Counted from the stretch's first letter, positions 8,743 to 22,057 are shown. The stretch is DNA of 64,000 nt from Sutcliffiella horikoshii (GCF_019931755.1 NZ_CP082918.1:1530001-1594000); one strand, 5' to 3'. Numbers and translations: made by a program. Notes: a model not told the origin generated them from the sequence alone.

Positions 8743-10242
8743 ATGATTACATTAAACGGCGAATCGTTGACACTTGATAAATTGAACGGAATTTTATTTG
8801 AAGATGATCAGGTGGAAGCATGCAAGGACGCAATGGTGAAGGTTGTCGGTAGTCGGGCAGCGGTGGAGAATATTGTGCATAAAGGGGAAGTAGTTTACGG
8901 GATTACAACTGGCTTTGGGAAATTCAGCGATGTTTTGATTCCATTTGAAGAGACGGCAGACTTGCAAAGGAATCTCATTCACTCTCATGCATGTGGAGTA
9001 GGTGATGCCTTTGATGAGGTGATAGGGCGTGCAATGCTGGTTTTACGTGCAAATGCCCTTCTGAAAGGTTATTCCGGAGTCCGTCCGATCGTCATTGAAC
9101 GGCTTTTACAATATGTAAATGAGAGAATACATCCCGTTGTTCCCCAGCAAGGATCGCTAGGAGCAAGCGGAGATCTTGCGCCATTGTCGCATTTAGTATT
9201 GACCTTGCTTGGCGAGGGAGAGGTCTTTTATGAAGGTAAAAGAAGAGATACTGCAAGTGTGCTGGCGGAAAAAGGGATTACCCCGATTGAGTTGAAAGCA
9301 AAAGAAGGTCTTGCTTTAATAAATGGCACCCAGGCAATGACGGCTGTTGGGGTAGTCGCATACCTGGAGGCGGAGAAAATGGCTTTCCAAGCGGAGTCGA
9401 TTGCAGCAATGACCTTTGAAGGGCTTGAGGGAATTGTGGATGCATTGGACCATGATGTCCACAGGGTCCGAGGGTACAAGGAGCAAGTGGAAGTCGCAGA
9501 GCGGTTCAGAAAGTTGTTGGATGGAAGCAAGCTTGTGACAAGGCAGGGTGAGAAGCGTGTGCAGGATGCCTATTCATTAAGGTGTATCCCACAAGTACAT
9601 GGAGCGTCCTGGCAGGTGCTGGGTTATGTAAAAGAAAAACTGGAAATAGAGATCAATGCGGCGACAGATAATCCATTGATTTTCGATGATGGAGGCAAGG
9701 TGATTTCTGGAGGCAACTTCCACGGCCAACCTATTGCCTTTGCGATGGATTTTCTGAAGCTTGGCGTGGCGGAGCTTGCAAATATTTCCGAGCGCAGAAT
9801 TGAACGGTTGGTTAACCCCCAGCTGAATGACTTGCCCCCTTTCCTAAGTCCAAAGCCAGGACTACAGTCAGGTGCCATGATCATGCAATATTGTGCCGCA
9901 TCGCTAGTTTCAGAGAATAAAACGTTGGCACATCCGGCAAGTGTGGACTCCATTCCGTCCTCTGCCAACCAAGAGGATCATGTGAGCATGGGAACGATTG
10001 GTGCTAGGCATGCCTATCAGATTGTTGCCAATGTGCGAAGAGTCCTTGCCATCGAATGGATGTGTGCGATGCAAGCCCTTGAATTCCGCGGAGTCTTCCT
10101 ATCTGCACCACTCATGCAAAAATGGTACCAAGAAGGGCGCACCATCGTCCCAAGCATCACCGAAGACCGCATCTTCTCCAAAGACATCGAAGCACTTGCC
10201 GCGTGGATGAAGGATGAGGGCAGCGTTCTATGTAGAGCGTGA
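8743..10242 (+). CDS. hutH: Histidine ammonia-lyase
   Basis: HutH removes ammonia from L-histidine to give urocanate, the first step of the pathway. The electrophilic MIO group is built from Ala-Ser-Gly in [14 protein letters not shown]. Other family segments are [13 protein letters not shown] near the N-terminus, NGTQAM, and the C-terminal active-site region from NLPPFL-like LNDLPPFLS onward. ATG 8743 has AGGGGAG upstream and yields 499 residues, close to the usual 500-510. ATG 8710 would add eleven residues and cannot be excluded. Any start further upstream would fall inside the terminator hairpin. Confidence 0.96.
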   Translation: MITLNGESLTLDKLNGILFEDDQVEACKDAMVKVVGSRAAVENIVHKGEVVYGITTGFGKFSDVLIPFEETADLQRNLIHSHACGVGDAFDEVIGRAMLVLRANALLKGYSGVRPIVIERLLQYVNERIHPVVPQQGSLGASGDLAPLSHLVLTLLGEGEVFYEGKRRDTASVLAEKGITPIELKAKEGLALINGTQAMTAVGVVAYLEAEKMAFQAESIAAMTFEGLEGIVDALDHDVHRVRGYKEQVEVAERFRKLLDGSKLVTRQGEKRVQDAYSLRCIPQVHGASWQVLGYVKEKLEIEINAATDNPLIFDDGGKVISGGNFHGQPIAFAMDFLKLGVAELANISERRIERLVNPQLNDLPPFLSPKPGLQSGAMIMQYCAASLVSENKTLAHPASVDSIPSSANQEDHVSMGTIGARHAYQIVANVRRVLAIEWMCAMQALEFRGVFLSAPLMQKWYQEGRTIVPSITEDRIFSKDIEALAAWMKDEGSVLCRA

Positions 10243-10249
10243 AATTCCT

Positions 10250-10268
10250 AGGGGGGTCTGACCCCCCT
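10250..10268. repeat. GGGGTCTGACCCC-type palindrome between hutH and hutU
   Basis: The perfect palindrome AGGGGGGTCTGACCCCCCT is enclosed by a second stem, GCGTGAA at 10237-10243 with TTCACGC at 10282-10288. The same core occurs at 15192-15204 and 57058-57070. No T run follows, so it is not a normal terminator; within the hut mRNA it could act as a processing or stability element. Confidence 0.8.
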
Positions 10269-10350
10269 CAGAAATTTAATATTCACGCAACAATCCTGTA
10301 ACATGATCTAAAACCAAAATTTATGAATCTATCAAAGGGGATGAATTGAT

Positions 10351-12021
10351 ATGGAAAAGGAAATGGTGAAGGTTATTCGCGCTCCTAGGGGCAGTGAGTT
10401 AAATACGAAGGGGTGGGTGCAGGAGGCTGCATTGCGCATGTTGATGAACAATTTAGACCCGGAAGTCGCAGAAATTCCAGAAGAATTAGTGGTGTACGGT
10501 GGAATCGGGAAAGCGGCAAGAAACTGGGAGAGCTTTGATGCCATTGTGGAATCACTTAAAAACTTGGAAGAAGATGAAACATTACTTGTTCAATCAGGTA
10601 AGCCGGTTGCAGTGTTCCGCAGTCATGCAGATGCGCCTCGTGTATTGTTGGCAAACTCCAATCTTGTACCAAAATGGGCAAATTGGGAACATTTCCATGA
10701 GTTAGATCAAAAAGGGCTGATGATGTATGGCCAGATGACTGCAGGTTCTTGGATATATATCGGTACTCAAGGGATCCTACAAGGAACCTATGAAACGTTT
10801 GCGGAAGCGGCCAAGCAATCATTTAACAATACTCTAAAAGGTACGATTACTGTAACAGCCGGACTTGGAGGCATGGGTGGTGCACAGCCGCTTGCCGTTA
10901 CCATGAACGGTGGGGTGTGTATCGCGATTGAAGTGGATGAACATCGTATTGACCGCCGCATTGAAACGAGATATTGCGATGTGAAGGTCAAAACAGTGGA
11001 TGAAGCCATACAAAAGGCGGAAGAGTATAAGAAGTTAGGAAAACCTTTATCTATTGGACTTTTAGGAAATGCAGCAGAGGTCCTTCCGCAACTAGTTGCA
11101 AGAGGATTTACACCAGATCTTTTGACAGATCAAACTTCTGCTCATGACCCATTAAACGGTTATATTCCGATTGGAATGACTTTAGAAGAGGCAGCAAAAC
11201 TAAGAAAAGAAAAACCGGCACAATACGTGAAGCTTGCAAAAGAAAGTATGGCAGAGCATGTGAAAGCAATGCTTGACCTGCAACAAAAAGGTGCGATCAC
11301 ATTTGATTACGGTAACAACATCCGCCAAGTCGCTCTGGATGAGGGAGTGGAAAATGCATTTGATTTTCCTGGATTCGTACCGGCATTCATCCGTCCGCAA
11401 TTTTGTGAAGGAAAAGGACCTTTCCGCTGGGTGGCACTTTCTGGTGATCCGGAAGATATTTATAAAACAGACGAAGTAATTTTAAGAGAGTTTTCCGATA
11501 ACAAGCATCTTTGCAATTGGATCAAGATGGCAAGAGAAAAAGTAGCATTCCAAGGGTTGCCTTCAAGAATCTGCTGGCTGGGTTATGGCGAGCGCGCCCG
11601 TTTTGGAAAAATCATCAATGAAATGGTTGCAAATGGGGAGCTGTCTGCCCCAATCGTCATTGGGCGAGATCATCTGGATTGCGGATCTGTAGCGTCACCG
11701 AACCGTGAGACAGAATCGATGCTTGATGGAAGTGATGCGGTAGCGGATTGGCCGATACTGAATGCCCTGATCAATGGTGTCAATGGTGCGAGCTGGGTTT
11801 CCGTTCACCACGGTGGCGGAGTGGGAATGGGGTACTCCCTTCACGCAGGCATGGTGATTGTGGCCGATGGAACGAAAGCAGCAGGAAAACGATTGGAGCG
11901 TGTACTTACTTCAGACCCTGGAATGGGTGTAGTGAGACATGCGGATGCAGGCTATGACCTTGCGAAAAAAGTGGCCAAAGAAAAAGGCGTGCACATTCCT
12001 TTACTAAAGGAGAGTGAGTAA
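10351..12021 (+). CDS. hutU: Urocanate hydratase
   Basis: HutU converts urocanate to 4-imidazolone-5-propionate using tightly bound NAD. The length of 556 residues matches the family. Visible landmarks include [14 protein letters not shown], the nucleotide-binding region [18 protein letters not shown], the catalytic region around [14 protein letters not shown], and [17 protein letters not shown] near the C-terminus. It follows hutH after about 110 bases and precedes hutI by three bases, so it is part of one transcript. Confidence 0.97.
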   Translation: MEKEMVKVIRAPRGSELNTKGWVQEAALRMLMNNLDPEVAEIPEELVVYGGIGKAARNWESFDAIVESLKNLEEDETLLVQSGKPVAVFRSHADAPRVLLANSNLVPKWANWEHFHELDQKGLMMYGQMTAGSWIYIGTQGILQGTYETFAEAAKQSFNNTLKGTITVTAGLGGMGGAQPLAVTMNGGVCIAIEVDEHRIDRRIETRYCDVKVKTVDEAIQKAEEYKKLGKPLSIGLLGNAAEVLPQLVARGFTPDLLTDQTSAHDPLNGYIPIGMTLEEAAKLRKEKPAQYVKLAKESMAEHVKAMLDLQQKGAITFDYGNNIRQVALDEGVENAFDFPGFVPAFIRPQFCEGKGPFRWVALSGDPEDIYKTDEVILREFSDNKHLCNWIKMAREKVAFQGLPSRICWLGYGERARFGKIINEMVANGELSAPIVIGRDHLDCGSVASPNRETESMLDGSDAVADWPILNALINGVNGASWVSVHHGGGVGMGYSLHAGMVIVADGTKAAGKRLERVLTSDPGMGVVRHADAGYDLAKKVAKEKGVHIPLLKESE

Positions 12022-14245
<2,224 letters not shown>

Positions 14246-14246
14246 A

Positions 14247-14288
14247 GAAAAGGCGACTGCGTCTTGTGAATGCAGTCGCCTTTTTGAT
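14247..14288. terminator. Terminator of the hut operon
   Basis: AGGCGACTGC pairs with GCAGTCGCCT and is followed by TTTTT. It sits between the convergent hutG and ykwC ends, and the A run on the other side may let it serve both. Confidence 0.9.
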
Positions 14289-15176
14289 TTAGTTTGCTGA
14301 ACCTTTTTGGAAAAGCTTATAAAGTGCTTGCGTCCCGCTATTTTCTTCTCCACTAGCAGAAAGCTTCACATACATTTCTCGTGCCAAGGAAAGCCCTGGA
14401 ACTTCAAGTCCCATTTTGTCTGCTTCATCAAGGGCGATTTCCATGTCTTTAATGAAATGTTTAACGAAAAATCCTGGTTCATAGTTTCCTGCGATAATGC
14501 GAGGAGCAAGATTGGATAGAGACCAGCTTCCGGCAGCCCCGCTTGAAATACTTTTTAGGACATCTTCAGGATCAAGTCCTGCTGTCTCTGCATATGCCAA
14601 AGCTTCGCACACACCGATCATGTTCGTGGCAATAGCAATCTGGTTGCACATTTTAGTGTGCTGTCCCGCGCCTGCTTCCCCTTGGTGGATGATGTTCGAA
14701 CCGAATGCTTGGAAGATAGGCTGGCATGCCGCAAAAGCATCTTTGTCCCCACCGACCATTATGGTGAGCCGAGCTTCCCTCGCGCCGATATCGCCACCAG
14801 AAACAGGGGCATCCAAGCTATGTAAGCCGTGTTCCTTCGCTTGCAAGTAAATTTGTTTGGCAAGTGTCGGAGTGGAAGTGGTCATATCGATCAAGTATGC
14901 CCCTTTTTCAGCATTCGTTAAAATACCGTTGTCTCCCAAATAAACCTCTTCCACATCTTTAGGGTAGCCGACCATGGTAATCACAACATCAGCACCGCGA
15001 GCTGCCTCACCAGCACTTGCCTTCCACACCGCACCGCGCGAAACCAAACCCTCAGCCTTCTCTTGCGTCCGCGTAAACACACTCACCTCAAACCCTCGAT
15101 CCAACAAATGCCCCGCCATACTACTGCCCATCACACCCGTACCAACAAAAGCAACCTTATGTAATTCTCTGTTCAT
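14289..15176 (-). CDS. ykwC: 3-hydroxyisobutyrate dehydrogenase-family protein (YkwC-like)
   Basis: This is a beta-hydroxyacid dehydrogenase with an N-terminal NAD(P) motif (VAFVGTGVMGSSMAGHLL), the substrate-binding stretch DAPVSGGDIGARE, the catalytic lysine region GAGQHTKMCNQIA and a helical C-terminal domain. Sequence and length (295) follow B. subtilis YkwC closely. On the minus strand AGGAGGT lies eight bases before ATG 15176; the TTG two codons earlier is less well placed. The palindrome at 15192-15204 lies just upstream of the ribosome site, so it would be in the 5' UTR. The natural substrate is not known. Confidence 0.9.
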   Translation of the reverse strand: MNRELHKVAFVGTGVMGSSMAGHLLDRGFEVSVFTRTQEKAEGLVSRGAVWKASAGEAARGADVVITMVGYPKDVEEVYLGDNGILTNAEKGAYLIDMTTSTPTLAKQIYLQAKEHGLHSLDAPVSGGDIGAREARLTIMVGGDKDAFAACQPIFQAFGSNIIHQGEAGAGQHTKMCNQIAIATNMIGVCEALAYAETAGLDPEDVLKSISSGAAGSWSLSNLAPRIIAGNYEPGFFVKHFIKDMEIALDEADKMGLEVPGLSLAREMYVKLSASGEENSGTQALYKLFQKGSAN

Positions 15177-15460
15177 GTGCAAATACCTCCTGGGGTCTGA
15201 CCCCTTTTTGTCTTTTTTTTTCTACTTTTTTATTCCCCTATTATACAGGTTTCTTTTGGGTGGTGGTAGATTGGGAGGTGGTTGGGGGGGGAATCTATTA
15301 TTTTGGGAGGATTGAACTAGGGTAATTAGTTATAATATTTAGAAAAATAAAGAAATTTGTAGTATAATAGGGGATATTGAAAATTGAGGACAATTTGGTT
15401 TTATAAAAAGGTTGTTGAAAGATAAAAGTTCACGATAGATTACGAAGGGAGGAACGTGTA
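15177..15460. other. Intergenic region between divergent ykwC and the kinase
   Basis: This gap holds the palindrome above, a T-rich tract, and a G-rich stretch at about 15258-15291 with GGG runs and one eight-G run on the plus strand, which could fold as a G-quadruplex. A TATAAT at 15363-15368 is a plausible -10 for the kinase gene, but no good -35 was found. No gene was seen. Confidence 0.5.
15192..15204. repeat. GGGGTCTGACCCC palindrome upstream of ykwC
   Basis: A perfect 13-base interrupted palindrome flanked by T residues on the plus-strand side. In the ykwC mRNA it would form a hairpin immediately 5' of the ribosome site. It is one of three copies in the window. Confidence 0.8.
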
Positions 15461-17308
15461 ATGAGTACCCCTGACTCTTTATTAAAAAAGGAGAATACAA
15501 AATCTGTTGAATCCATTTCTAAGGTCCAGCTTATCATTGTCGTTTCCGATGTAGGAGATATACAATATGTCTCTTCCACCTGTGAAGCGCTATTAGGATA
15601 TGCCAGGGCAGACCTGATAGATACGAGGTTAGAGAACTGGATCAATTCAGAAGACCTGTATTTAATAGAGAGCTTAATCTACCAGCCCTCCCATCAAACT
15701 CACTGTTATTTTCGCATGAAAAAGAAGGATGGAACTCTTGTTTGGATGGAAGCGGTACTGTCTGAAGTCAAATCATCTACAGGGGAAGAAAAAGAAATCG
15801 TTTTAATGCTTTCCCGTACATCTGATTATCAGAATTCGACTAATCAAGATAGAGGACCGACCATCGCTATGCCTACTAGCCAAAGGAGAAAAAATGAGGA
15901 CCTCCAAATAGACGAAGATTATTCTGCCTATGACCTTATTGAATACCTCCCGAATGGTGTCTTCATTTTTGTTGATGGAATTATAAAGTATGTGAATGAA
16001 GCAGGTACGTCCATGCTTGGGGCATGCCATAAAGAACAAATTCTTGAGACCTCTGTTTATGAATACATAGAAGAAAATTATCATGAAATTGTGGAAAAGA
16101 GAATCAAGTCGGTCCAACAAGGATACCGAGTGGGGCAAATGGAACAACGCTGGAAGAGATTTGACGGACGGGCAATTGATGTGGAGATTACTTCTAATCA
16201 TACTACTTTCAAGGGGAAACCAGCTTCTTTTGTCATGCTTGTGGATATTTCGCACCGGAAGAGCTTTCATAAAATTCTGCAAAACAGTCGAGAACGATTC
16301 CGAAAGCTGGTGCAGAATTCGATTGATACAATCGGCGTGATTTGTGAAGAAAAATGGACGTTTATTAATGAATCCGGACTTAAGATGCTTGAAGTTGATA
16401 ATTATGGGGAGATATTTGGGAAAAGCATTTATGATAATCTCCCGAAAGAAGATTTCGATAAGATATGGCAAGAAGTGCATGAACAACATAATGGCACGAA
16501 ATTGCCGACATTTGAACAAGAATGGAAGACGATGAAAGGAAATGCCATTCATACCGAGCTCGTTGGAATCCCCACGACTTATTTAGGAAAAGAAGCCATG
16601 CAAGTCATTATCCGTGACATAACAGAACGGAAGCAAGCCGAAGCGTTGATGCTGCAATCGGAAAAGCTTACTGTCGCAGGTCAATTGGCTGCCGGAATAG
16701 CGCATGAAATCCGCAATCCTCTTACAGCTATCAAGGGCTTTTTCAAACTTTTAGAAAGAGAGATGGAAGAAAAGAAAGAATACTTCCACATTATTGAGTC
16801 AGAGCTAAGCAGGATCGAACTTATTTTAAGTGAGTTACTGTTGCTCGCAAAACCGCATCAAGTTTATGTGCATCCGGTTTCCGTTCATTCCTTGCTTAAG
16901 GATGTAACGACGCTTTTAGAAACGCAGGCAATCATGAACAATGTATGGTTTGATTTAAAATTGAAGGCAAATTCTCCAACCATAAAATGCGATGAAAATC
17001 AGATGAAACAGGTGTTTATCAATTTAATTAAAAATGGGATAGAAGCAATGCCGAGCGGAGGAACTATCTATATTGATACAGAGGATTCGGGTGATGAAGT
17101 AGTGGTTACGCTTCGTGATGAGGGGACAGGCATCTCAGAAGATATCATCAAAAGGCTGGGGGAACCATTTTTCACAACCAAAACTACGGGAACCGGCTTG
17201 GGATTGATGATTACATTTAACATCATTAAAAATCACCATGGAACTGTAAACGTAACAAGTGAAGTGAATGAAGGAACCCAAATAGAAGTTCGATTTCAAA
17301 AGGCGTGA
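15461..17308 (+). CDS. Soluble PAS-domain sensor histidine kinase, sporulation-kinase type
   Basis: The 615-residue product has three PAS-like regions (about 20-120, 150-265 and 275-390). A HisKA domain follows with the phospho-acceptor His in AHEIRNPLTAIKGFF, then a HATPase with N box (NLIKNGIEAM), G1 (DEGTGIS), F box (EPFFTTK) and G2 (GTGLGL). No membrane segment is present, so it senses a cytoplasmic signal as KinA and KinE do. There is no partner response regulator next to it, which is normal for kinases that feed the Spo0F/Spo0A phosphorelay. Assignment to that relay is inference. TTTAAGGGA-type controls were not searched. Confidence 0.9.
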   Translation: MSTPDSLLKKENTKSVESISKVQLIIVVSDVGDIQYVSSTCEALLGYARADLIDTRLENWINSEDLYLIESLIYQPSHQTHCYFRMKKKDGTLVWMEAVLSEVKSSTGEEKEIVLMLSRTSDYQNSTNQDRGPTIAMPTSQRRKNEDLQIDEDYSAYDLIEYLPNGVFIFVDGIIKYVNEAGTSMLGACHKEQILETSVYEYIEENYHEIVEKRIKSVQQGYRVGQMEQRWKRFDGRAIDVEITSNHTTFKGKPASFVMLVDISHRKSFHKILQNSRERFRKLVQNSIDTIGVICEEKWTFINESGLKMLEVDNYGEIFGKSIYDNLPKEDFDKIWQEVHEQHNGTKLPTFEQEWKTMKGNAIHTELVGIPTTYLGKEAMQVIIRDITERKQAEALMLQSEKLTVAGQLAAGIAHEIRNPLTAIKGFFKLLEREMEEKKEYFHIIESELSRIELILSELLLLAKPHQVYVHPVSVHSLLKDVTTLLETQAIMNNVWFDLKLKANSPTIKCDENQMKQVFINLIKNGIEAMPSGGTIYIDTEDSGDEVVVTLRDEGTGISEDIIKRLGEPFFTTKTTGTGLGLMITFNIIKNHHGTVNVTSEVNEGTQIEVRFQKA

Positions 17309-17470
17309 AATTTTACAATAACTTGAGGTTAAGGAATATCCTGTGCTGAAAGTGAGAATCCTTACAATGTACAGGGGAAGAGTAGGTTGTACTTTACAGA
17401 AAATTCCCTATACATTTTTAAAAAAGGATAGTATTATAGGAGACTAATCTTGAAATAGGAGTTTTAGTAT

Positions 17471-18817
17471 ATGAAACAGCATGAGCAATGGACGTCAAAG
17501 ATTGGCTTTATTTTAGCAGCTGCAGGGTCCGCTATCGGTCTCGGCGCAATATGGAAGTTTCCGTATATGGCGGGCACAAATGGTGGAGGAATATTCTTCT
17601 TATTGTTTATTCTCTTCACACTCATTATTGCTACGCCAATGTTATTGGCTGAGTTTATAATAGGCAGGTCTACTCAAAAGGATGCGATCACAGCGTATAA
17701 GACCTTAGCGAAGGGGTCTAAATGGCATTATATCGGAATTCTAGGAGTGGTTGCCTCCTTCATTCTTTTATCATTTTACAGTGTGGTAGGAGGATGGATT
17801 GTTACATACTTAGGTAAAAGTATTACAGGGGGACTTTCCCAATTTTCACTTGAGGAGTACGGAGGTCTTTTCGAACAGACAATAGCTAATCCTACTCAAG
17901 TGTTAATCTCTCAGTTTATCTTCCTTGCCATTACGATTTGGGTGGTCCAGGCCGGAGTGCAAAGTGGAATCGAAAAGGCCAGCAAAGTATTAATGCCTTT
18001 ATTATTTATTATTTTTATGGTGTTGCTGGTTAGGTCGCTTACACTGGAAGGCGCATCAGAAGGGATCCTTTACTTTTTGCAGCCGGATTTATCTCTTATC
18101 ACTCCCAACACATTCTTAATGGCGCTTGGACAAGCTTTGTTTTCACTAAGTGTTGGTATATCAATTATGGTTACTTACAGTTCCTACTTGGAAAAAGGAG
18201 AAAACTTAGTTCGATCTGCTGGTTCAGTGGTTTGGTTGAATATCATTATCTCGCTTTTATCAGGACTCGTCATTTTCCCGGCGGTATTTGCTTTAGGACT
18301 GCAACCTGATGAAGGCCCTGGTCTCGTATTTGTCGTATTACCGGCAGTTTTTGATCAGTTGCCACTTGGCGGAATCTTCTTGACTATGTTCTTGGTCTTG
18401 TTGTTATTTGCAACTTTGACCTCTGCGTTTTCAATCTTGGAGATAATAGTTGCAGTTATCGTAAAAGACAATCAGGAAAAGAGAAGGAAAATTGCAATTA
18501 TAGGAGGTATGATCATTTTCATTCTAGGCATACCTTCCGCATTGTCATTTGGTGTCCTATCCGGTATTACCATTGGAGACCTTCTCATATTTGATGTAGC
18601 TGATTTTCTCGTCAGTAATATTGCCTTGCCTGTAGGTGCATTCTTCATTTCCATTTTTGTCGGATATCGAATACCTAAAAACATCCTGGAAGATGAGTTT
18701 TTCCAAGGCTCTACAGTGAAAATAGGGTTATTCCAAGTTTGGTACTACCTGCTCAGATATGTGATCCCGGTAGGAATACTTCTTGTATTTTTACAGTCGT
18801 TCGGACTTTTTGGTTAG
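17471..18817 (+). CDS. Sodium-dependent NSS/SNF-family transporter
   Basis: This integral membrane protein of 448 residues has about eleven or twelve hydrophobic segments. It carries the family signature in its first helix ([25 protein letters not shown]), which forms part of the substrate and sodium site in LeuT-like transporters. B. subtilis YhdH and YocR are similar. It most likely imports an amino acid or related compound with Na+. It is monocistronic, with a terminator directly after it. The substrate cannot be read from the sequence. Confidence 0.93.
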   Translation: MKQHEQWTSKIGFILAAAGSAIGLGAIWKFPYMAGTNGGGIFFLLFILFTLIIATPMLLAEFIIGRSTQKDAITAYKTLAKGSKWHYIGILGVVASFILLSFYSVVGGWIVTYLGKSITGGLSQFSLEEYGGLFEQTIANPTQVLISQFIFLAITIWVVQAGVQSGIEKASKVLMPLLFIIFMVLLVRSLTLEGASEGILYFLQPDLSLITPNTFLMALGQALFSLSVGISIMVTYSSYLEKGENLVRSAGSVVWLNIIISLLSGLVIFPAVFALGLQPDEGPGLVFVVLPAVFDQLPLGGIFLTMFLVLLLFATLTSAFSILEIIVAVIVKDNQEKRRKIAIIGGMIIFILGIPSALSFGVLSGITIGDLLIFDVADFLVSNIALPVGAFFISIFVGYRIPKNILEDEFFQGSTVKIGLFQVWYYLLRYVIPVGILLVFLQSFGLFG

Positions 18818-18837
18818 TTAAATTAAATTACCTATGA

Positions 18838-18874
18838 AAACACACTCGACTTTCTTGGTCGGTGTGTTTTTTTG
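18838..18874 (+). terminator. Terminator of the NSS transporter gene
   Basis: AACACAC(T)CGAC pairs with GTCGGTGTGTT with one bulge, followed by seven T. Confidence 0.85.
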
Positions 18875-18926
18875 CATTCCACCTACAAGTTACAGGGGAA
18901 AGAAGGAAGTTATGACAGATATTCCT

Positions 18927-18988
18927 ATTGGGAAAATAGTGCTCGTTTTTCTGGTTTAATAGGGTGTTCCATTGCTCGTTTTCCCAAT
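18927..18988. promoter_or_regulatory. Inverted and direct repeats upstream of the first subtilisin gene
   Basis: ATTGGGAAAA at 18927-18936 and TTTTCCCAAT at 18979-18988 form a perfect ten-base inverted repeat. Inside it TGCTCGTTTT occurs twice (about 18940 and 18973) as a direct repeat. It lies 90-150 bases before the protease start, a usual place for binding of exoenzyme regulators such as DegU, ScoC or AbrB. No specific factor can be named. Confidence 0.5.
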
Positions 18989-19076
18989 ATGAAATAGGGG
19001 TGACAGGTGGTAAACTGTTCATAACGATTCTTAATAGTAAGAATTGTTAAAAAACTTTATTCAAGGAGTGAATTTA

Positions 19077-20222
19077 TTGAAAAAGTGGACGAAAGGTTTA
19101 TCAGTGATACTTATTGCAATTCTTGCTTTCTCGTTAGCTTTTGGATCTGCACAAGCAGCAACTTCAGATTCGAGTGCTAATGTTAAGAAAGAGTACTTAG
19201 TAGGGTTTACGAAAGGAAATAAAGCAAGTGCGCAGTCTTCCAAAAACTTAATCAAGGCGGCAGGTGGCGATATTCAACATACCTTCCAGTTCATGGATGT
19301 TGTCGAAGTCAGTTTGCCTGAAAAAGCAGCATTAGCTTTAAAGAATAACCCCAACATTGCATTTGTAGAGGAAAACGCAGAAGTTCATGCTACTGCACAA
19401 ACAGTTCCTTGGGGAATTCCTCATATTAAAGCAGACAAAGCACACGCTTCAGGTGTAACAGGAAGTGGAGTAAAAGTTGCGGTCCTTGATACAGGAATTG
19501 ATGCAAATCATGCTGACCTGAATGTTAAAGGCGGAGCAAGCTTTGTTTCCGGTGAGCCGAATGCTTTACAAGATGGTAATGGCCATGGAACGCACGTCGC
19601 AGGAACGGTTGCTGCATTGAATAATACAACAGGAGTGCTTGGCGTAGCGTACAATGCTGATCTTTATGCAGTTAAAGTTCTTAGCGCTTCTGGTAGCGGT
19701 ACATTAAGTGGAATCGCACAAGGAATTGAATGGTCCATTGCTAATGATATGGATGTTATCAATATGAGCCTTGGTGGAAGTTCAGGATCCACCGCCCTTC
19801 AGCAAGCGTGTGACAATGCCTATGCAAGTGGTATTGTAGTGATTGCTGCTGCTGGAAACTCCGGTTCAAAAGGTAAGAGAAATACTATGGGTTACCCTGC
19901 AAGATACAGTTCTGTTATCGCAGTTGGAGCGGTGGACAGCAGTAACAACCGTGCATCTTTCTCAAGTGTTGGAAGTGAGCTTGAAGTAATGGCTCCAGGT
20001 GTTAATATCCTTAGCACAACTCCTGGGAACAATTACTCTTCATTCAATGGTACGTCTATGGCTTCTCCGCACGTTGCAGGAGCAGCTGCATTAATCAAAG
20101 CAAAATACCCTAGCATGACAAATGTACAAATTCGTGAAAAACTTAAAAATACAGCCACAGATCTTGGTGATCCGTTCTATTATGGACATGGTGTAATCAA
20201 CGTTGAAAGTGCTTTGCAATAA
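19077..20222 (+). CDS. Secreted subtilisin-type alkaline serine protease
   Basis: This is an S8 protease made as a pre-pro-enzyme. The start is TTG 19077, with AAGGAG eight bases upstream. A signal peptide ([10 protein letters not shown] to SAQA) precedes a pro-peptide of about 80 residues with the inhibitor-I9 form ([10 protein letters not shown]). The mature enzyme begins near [17 protein letters not shown]. The catalytic triad is Asp in VLDTGID, His in GHGTHVAG and Ser in GTSMASPH, with the oxyanion Asn in AAAGNSG. It is close to AprE-type subtilisins and would supply peptides from extracellular protein. A paralogue follows with its own terminator between them. Confidence 0.96.
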   Translation: MKKWTKGLSVILIAILAFSLAFGSAQAATSDSSANVKKEYLVGFTKGNKASAQSSKNLIKAAGGDIQHTFQFMDVVEVSLPEKAALALKNNPNIAFVEENAEVHATAQTVPWGIPHIKADKAHASGVTGSGVKVAVLDTGIDANHADLNVKGGASFVSGEPNALQDGNGHGTHVAGTVAALNNTTGVLGVAYNADLYAVKVLSASGSGTLSGIAQGIEWSIANDMDVINMSLGGSSGSTALQQACDNAYASGIVVIAAAGNSGSKGKRNTMGYPARYSSVIAVGAVDSSNNRASFSSVGSELEVMAPGVNILSTTPGNNYSSFNGTSMASPHVAGAAALIKAKYPSMTNVQIREKLKNTATDLGDPFYYGHGVINVESALQ

Positions 20223-20246
20223 CTAAGTTATCCCCCCTATGAATAG

Positions 20247-20300
20247 AAGCACCAGAATCAACTCTGATAATAGAGAAGACACTGGTGCTTTATTATTTTT
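20247..20300 (+). terminator. Terminator after the first subtilisin gene
   Basis: AAGCACCAG pairs with CTGGTGCTT around a loop of about 26 bases, followed by T-rich sequence. Confidence 0.75.
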
Positions 20301-20328
20301 ATAAAAAAATTAAGGAGAGTGAGTTTTT

Positions 20329-21468
20329 ATGAATAAGTCTTTAAGAAAAATAGCTACCTTATTTTTAGCCGTAGTAATGGTTTTATCCTTCTCATTCACG
20401 CCAACAGATGCAAGTGCACAAGGAAAGCCGTTGATGAAAGAATATCTGATTGGCTTAAAAAGCGGTCCTTCGATAGCCAAAGCAGATAAGTTAGTATCCA
20501 CTCTCGGCGGTTCGGTGGAACATCAATTCAAACATATGAATGTGTTACATATCACGTTGCCGGAAGTGGCAGCTGCAGCGCTTGAGAAAAATCCGCTTGT
20601 AGCATATGTAGAAGAAAATATTGAAATGCATACGACAGCACAAACAGTTCCTTACGGAGTCCCACATATTAAAGCAGATGTGGCACATGCTCAAGGAGTA
20701 ACAGGATCTGGTGTAAAAGTGGCAGTACTTGATACAGGAATCGATGCAAGTCATGAGGATCTGAATGTAGTAGGCGGGGCAAGTTTTGTTTTCGAAGAAC
20801 CCGATGCCCTGACAGATGGCAATGGCCATGGTACACACGTGGCAGGAACAATTGCAGCAGTAAATAATAATACGGGAGTACTTGGAGTCGCTTATGATGT
20901 AGATCTTTATGCTGTAAAAGTTTTAAGTGGAGCGGGAAGTGGGACACTTGCAGGTATCGCTCAAGGAATTGAATGGGCGATTGATAACGATATGGATGTT
21001 ATCAATATGAGTTTAGGAGGCAGCACAGGGTCAAGTACATTGAAGCAGGCAAGCGACAATGCTTATAACAGTGGTATCGTTGTAGTGGCTGCCGCTGGAA
21101 ACAGCGGTTCCTTCTTTGGATTGATTAACACCATCGGATATCCTGCTAGATATGATTCTGTTATTGCTGTAGGAGCGGTGGATTCCAATAATAACCGCGC
21201 TTCCTTCTCTAGCGTCGGCAGCCAGCTTGAAGTGATGGCTCCTGGTGTTTCCATCAACAGTACATTGCCTGGCAATCAATACGGGGAATTGAATGGAACA
21301 TCCATGGCATCTCCTCATGTTGCAGGTGCAGCGGCATTATTATTGGCGCAAAATCCAAACATGACAAATGTGGAAGTTCGCGAAAGATTACGCAGTACGG
21401 CAACCAACTTAGGATCGACTTTCAACTATGGCTATGGTGTCATCAACCTAGAAGCGGCATTACAATAA
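20329..21468 (+). CDS. Second secreted subtilisin-type protease
   Basis: This tandem paralogue of the preceding gene encodes 379 residues. The ATG start follows AAGGAGAG. A signal peptide ends near DASA, then comes an I9-type pro-peptide ([10 protein letters not shown]) and a mature domain from [17 protein letters not shown]. The triad is intact: [14 protein letters not shown] and GTSMASPH, with AAAGNSG. Compared with the upstream enzyme the surface is more acidic in places (FEEPDAL, YDVDLY) and the segment after the oxyanion Asn differs, so specificity may have diverged after duplication. Confidence 0.96.
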   Translation: MNKSLRKIATLFLAVVMVLSFSFTPTDASAQGKPLMKEYLIGLKSGPSIAKADKLVSTLGGSVEHQFKHMNVLHITLPEVAAAALEKNPLVAYVEENIEMHTTAQTVPYGVPHIKADVAHAQGVTGSGVKVAVLDTGIDASHEDLNVVGGASFVFEEPDALTDGNGHGTHVAGTIAAVNNNTGVLGVAYDVDLYAVKVLSGAGSGTLAGIAQGIEWAIDNDMDVINMSLGGSTGSSTLKQASDNAYNSGIVVVAAAGNSGSFFGLINTIGYPARYDSVIAVGAVDSNNNRASFSSVGSQLEVMAPGVSINSTLPGNQYGELNGTSMASPHVAGAAALLLAQNPNMTNVEVRERLRSTATNLGSTFNYGYGVINLEAALQ

Positions 21469-21487
21469 TCTAACAAACCATTAAGCT

Positions 21488-21522
21488 AAGACCCTCCCTT
21501 TTATCACGGGAAGGGTCTTTTC
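21488..21522 (+). terminator. Terminator after the second subtilisin gene
   Basis: AAGACCCTCCC pairs with GGGAAGGGTCTT with a small internal mismatch, followed by T residues. Confidence 0.85.
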
Positions 21523-21551
21523 TAATTTAACGAATAAGAGTGTAATAATAC

Positions 21552-21888
21552 GGTTGATTTCCGTTCCAGGCGCTTCGCTTGCCTGCGGGCGGTCCGTGAG
21601 CCTCCTCACTCCGTTTCGGGGTCTCACCTGTCCCTTCCTCCCGCGGGCGTCTGCGCGCCTTCCACTACAATCAACAAAGTTACTTCATTCACTTAAGGTT
21701 TATGAAAATCATCAAACCGAGTTAACTGTAAAAGCATTATCTTTTCGTTATCGTAATTTCTAGCTGTTGATTGGAGCAAAAGGCGAAGACTCCTGAGGGA
21801 GATAGTGCTAGGTGGAGACCCCGCAGGCTTGCCGAGGAGGCTCCAGCAGCGCCCCTAGCAAAGCGAAGCCATTTGCGGAGATCAACAG
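21552..21888. repeat. Composite dispersed repeat, copy 2
   Basis: It has the same head-to-head arrangement as 1112-1454. The left module is nearly identical to copy 1 over about 125 bases, and the right module differs at only a few positions. The spacer also matches in blocks, such as CCGAGTTAACTGTA and AATTTCTAGCTGT, so the whole unit of about 340 bases, not just the GC-rich modules, was duplicated. No gene lies between 21523 and 22057. Confidence 0.9.
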
Positions 21889-22057
21889 TGGTGTCTAACA
21901 AAAACTAATCTTTGTAAAAACCTCCACTAATTCCCTCGCTTTATGCTACGTTAATATATATCTACCAAAAAAACATTTTTTTGCAAAAAGTTGAAACTAT
22001 TTATGATGAACCTGCATCTTTAGTATATACCTCAAAAGAAAGGGGGGTGAGCGAGCT

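Noticed and set aside
15803..16552. 249-codon frame antisense to the PAS kinase
   Set aside because: It lies wholly within a clear kinase gene, has no ribosome site and a composition expected for the complement of coding DNA.
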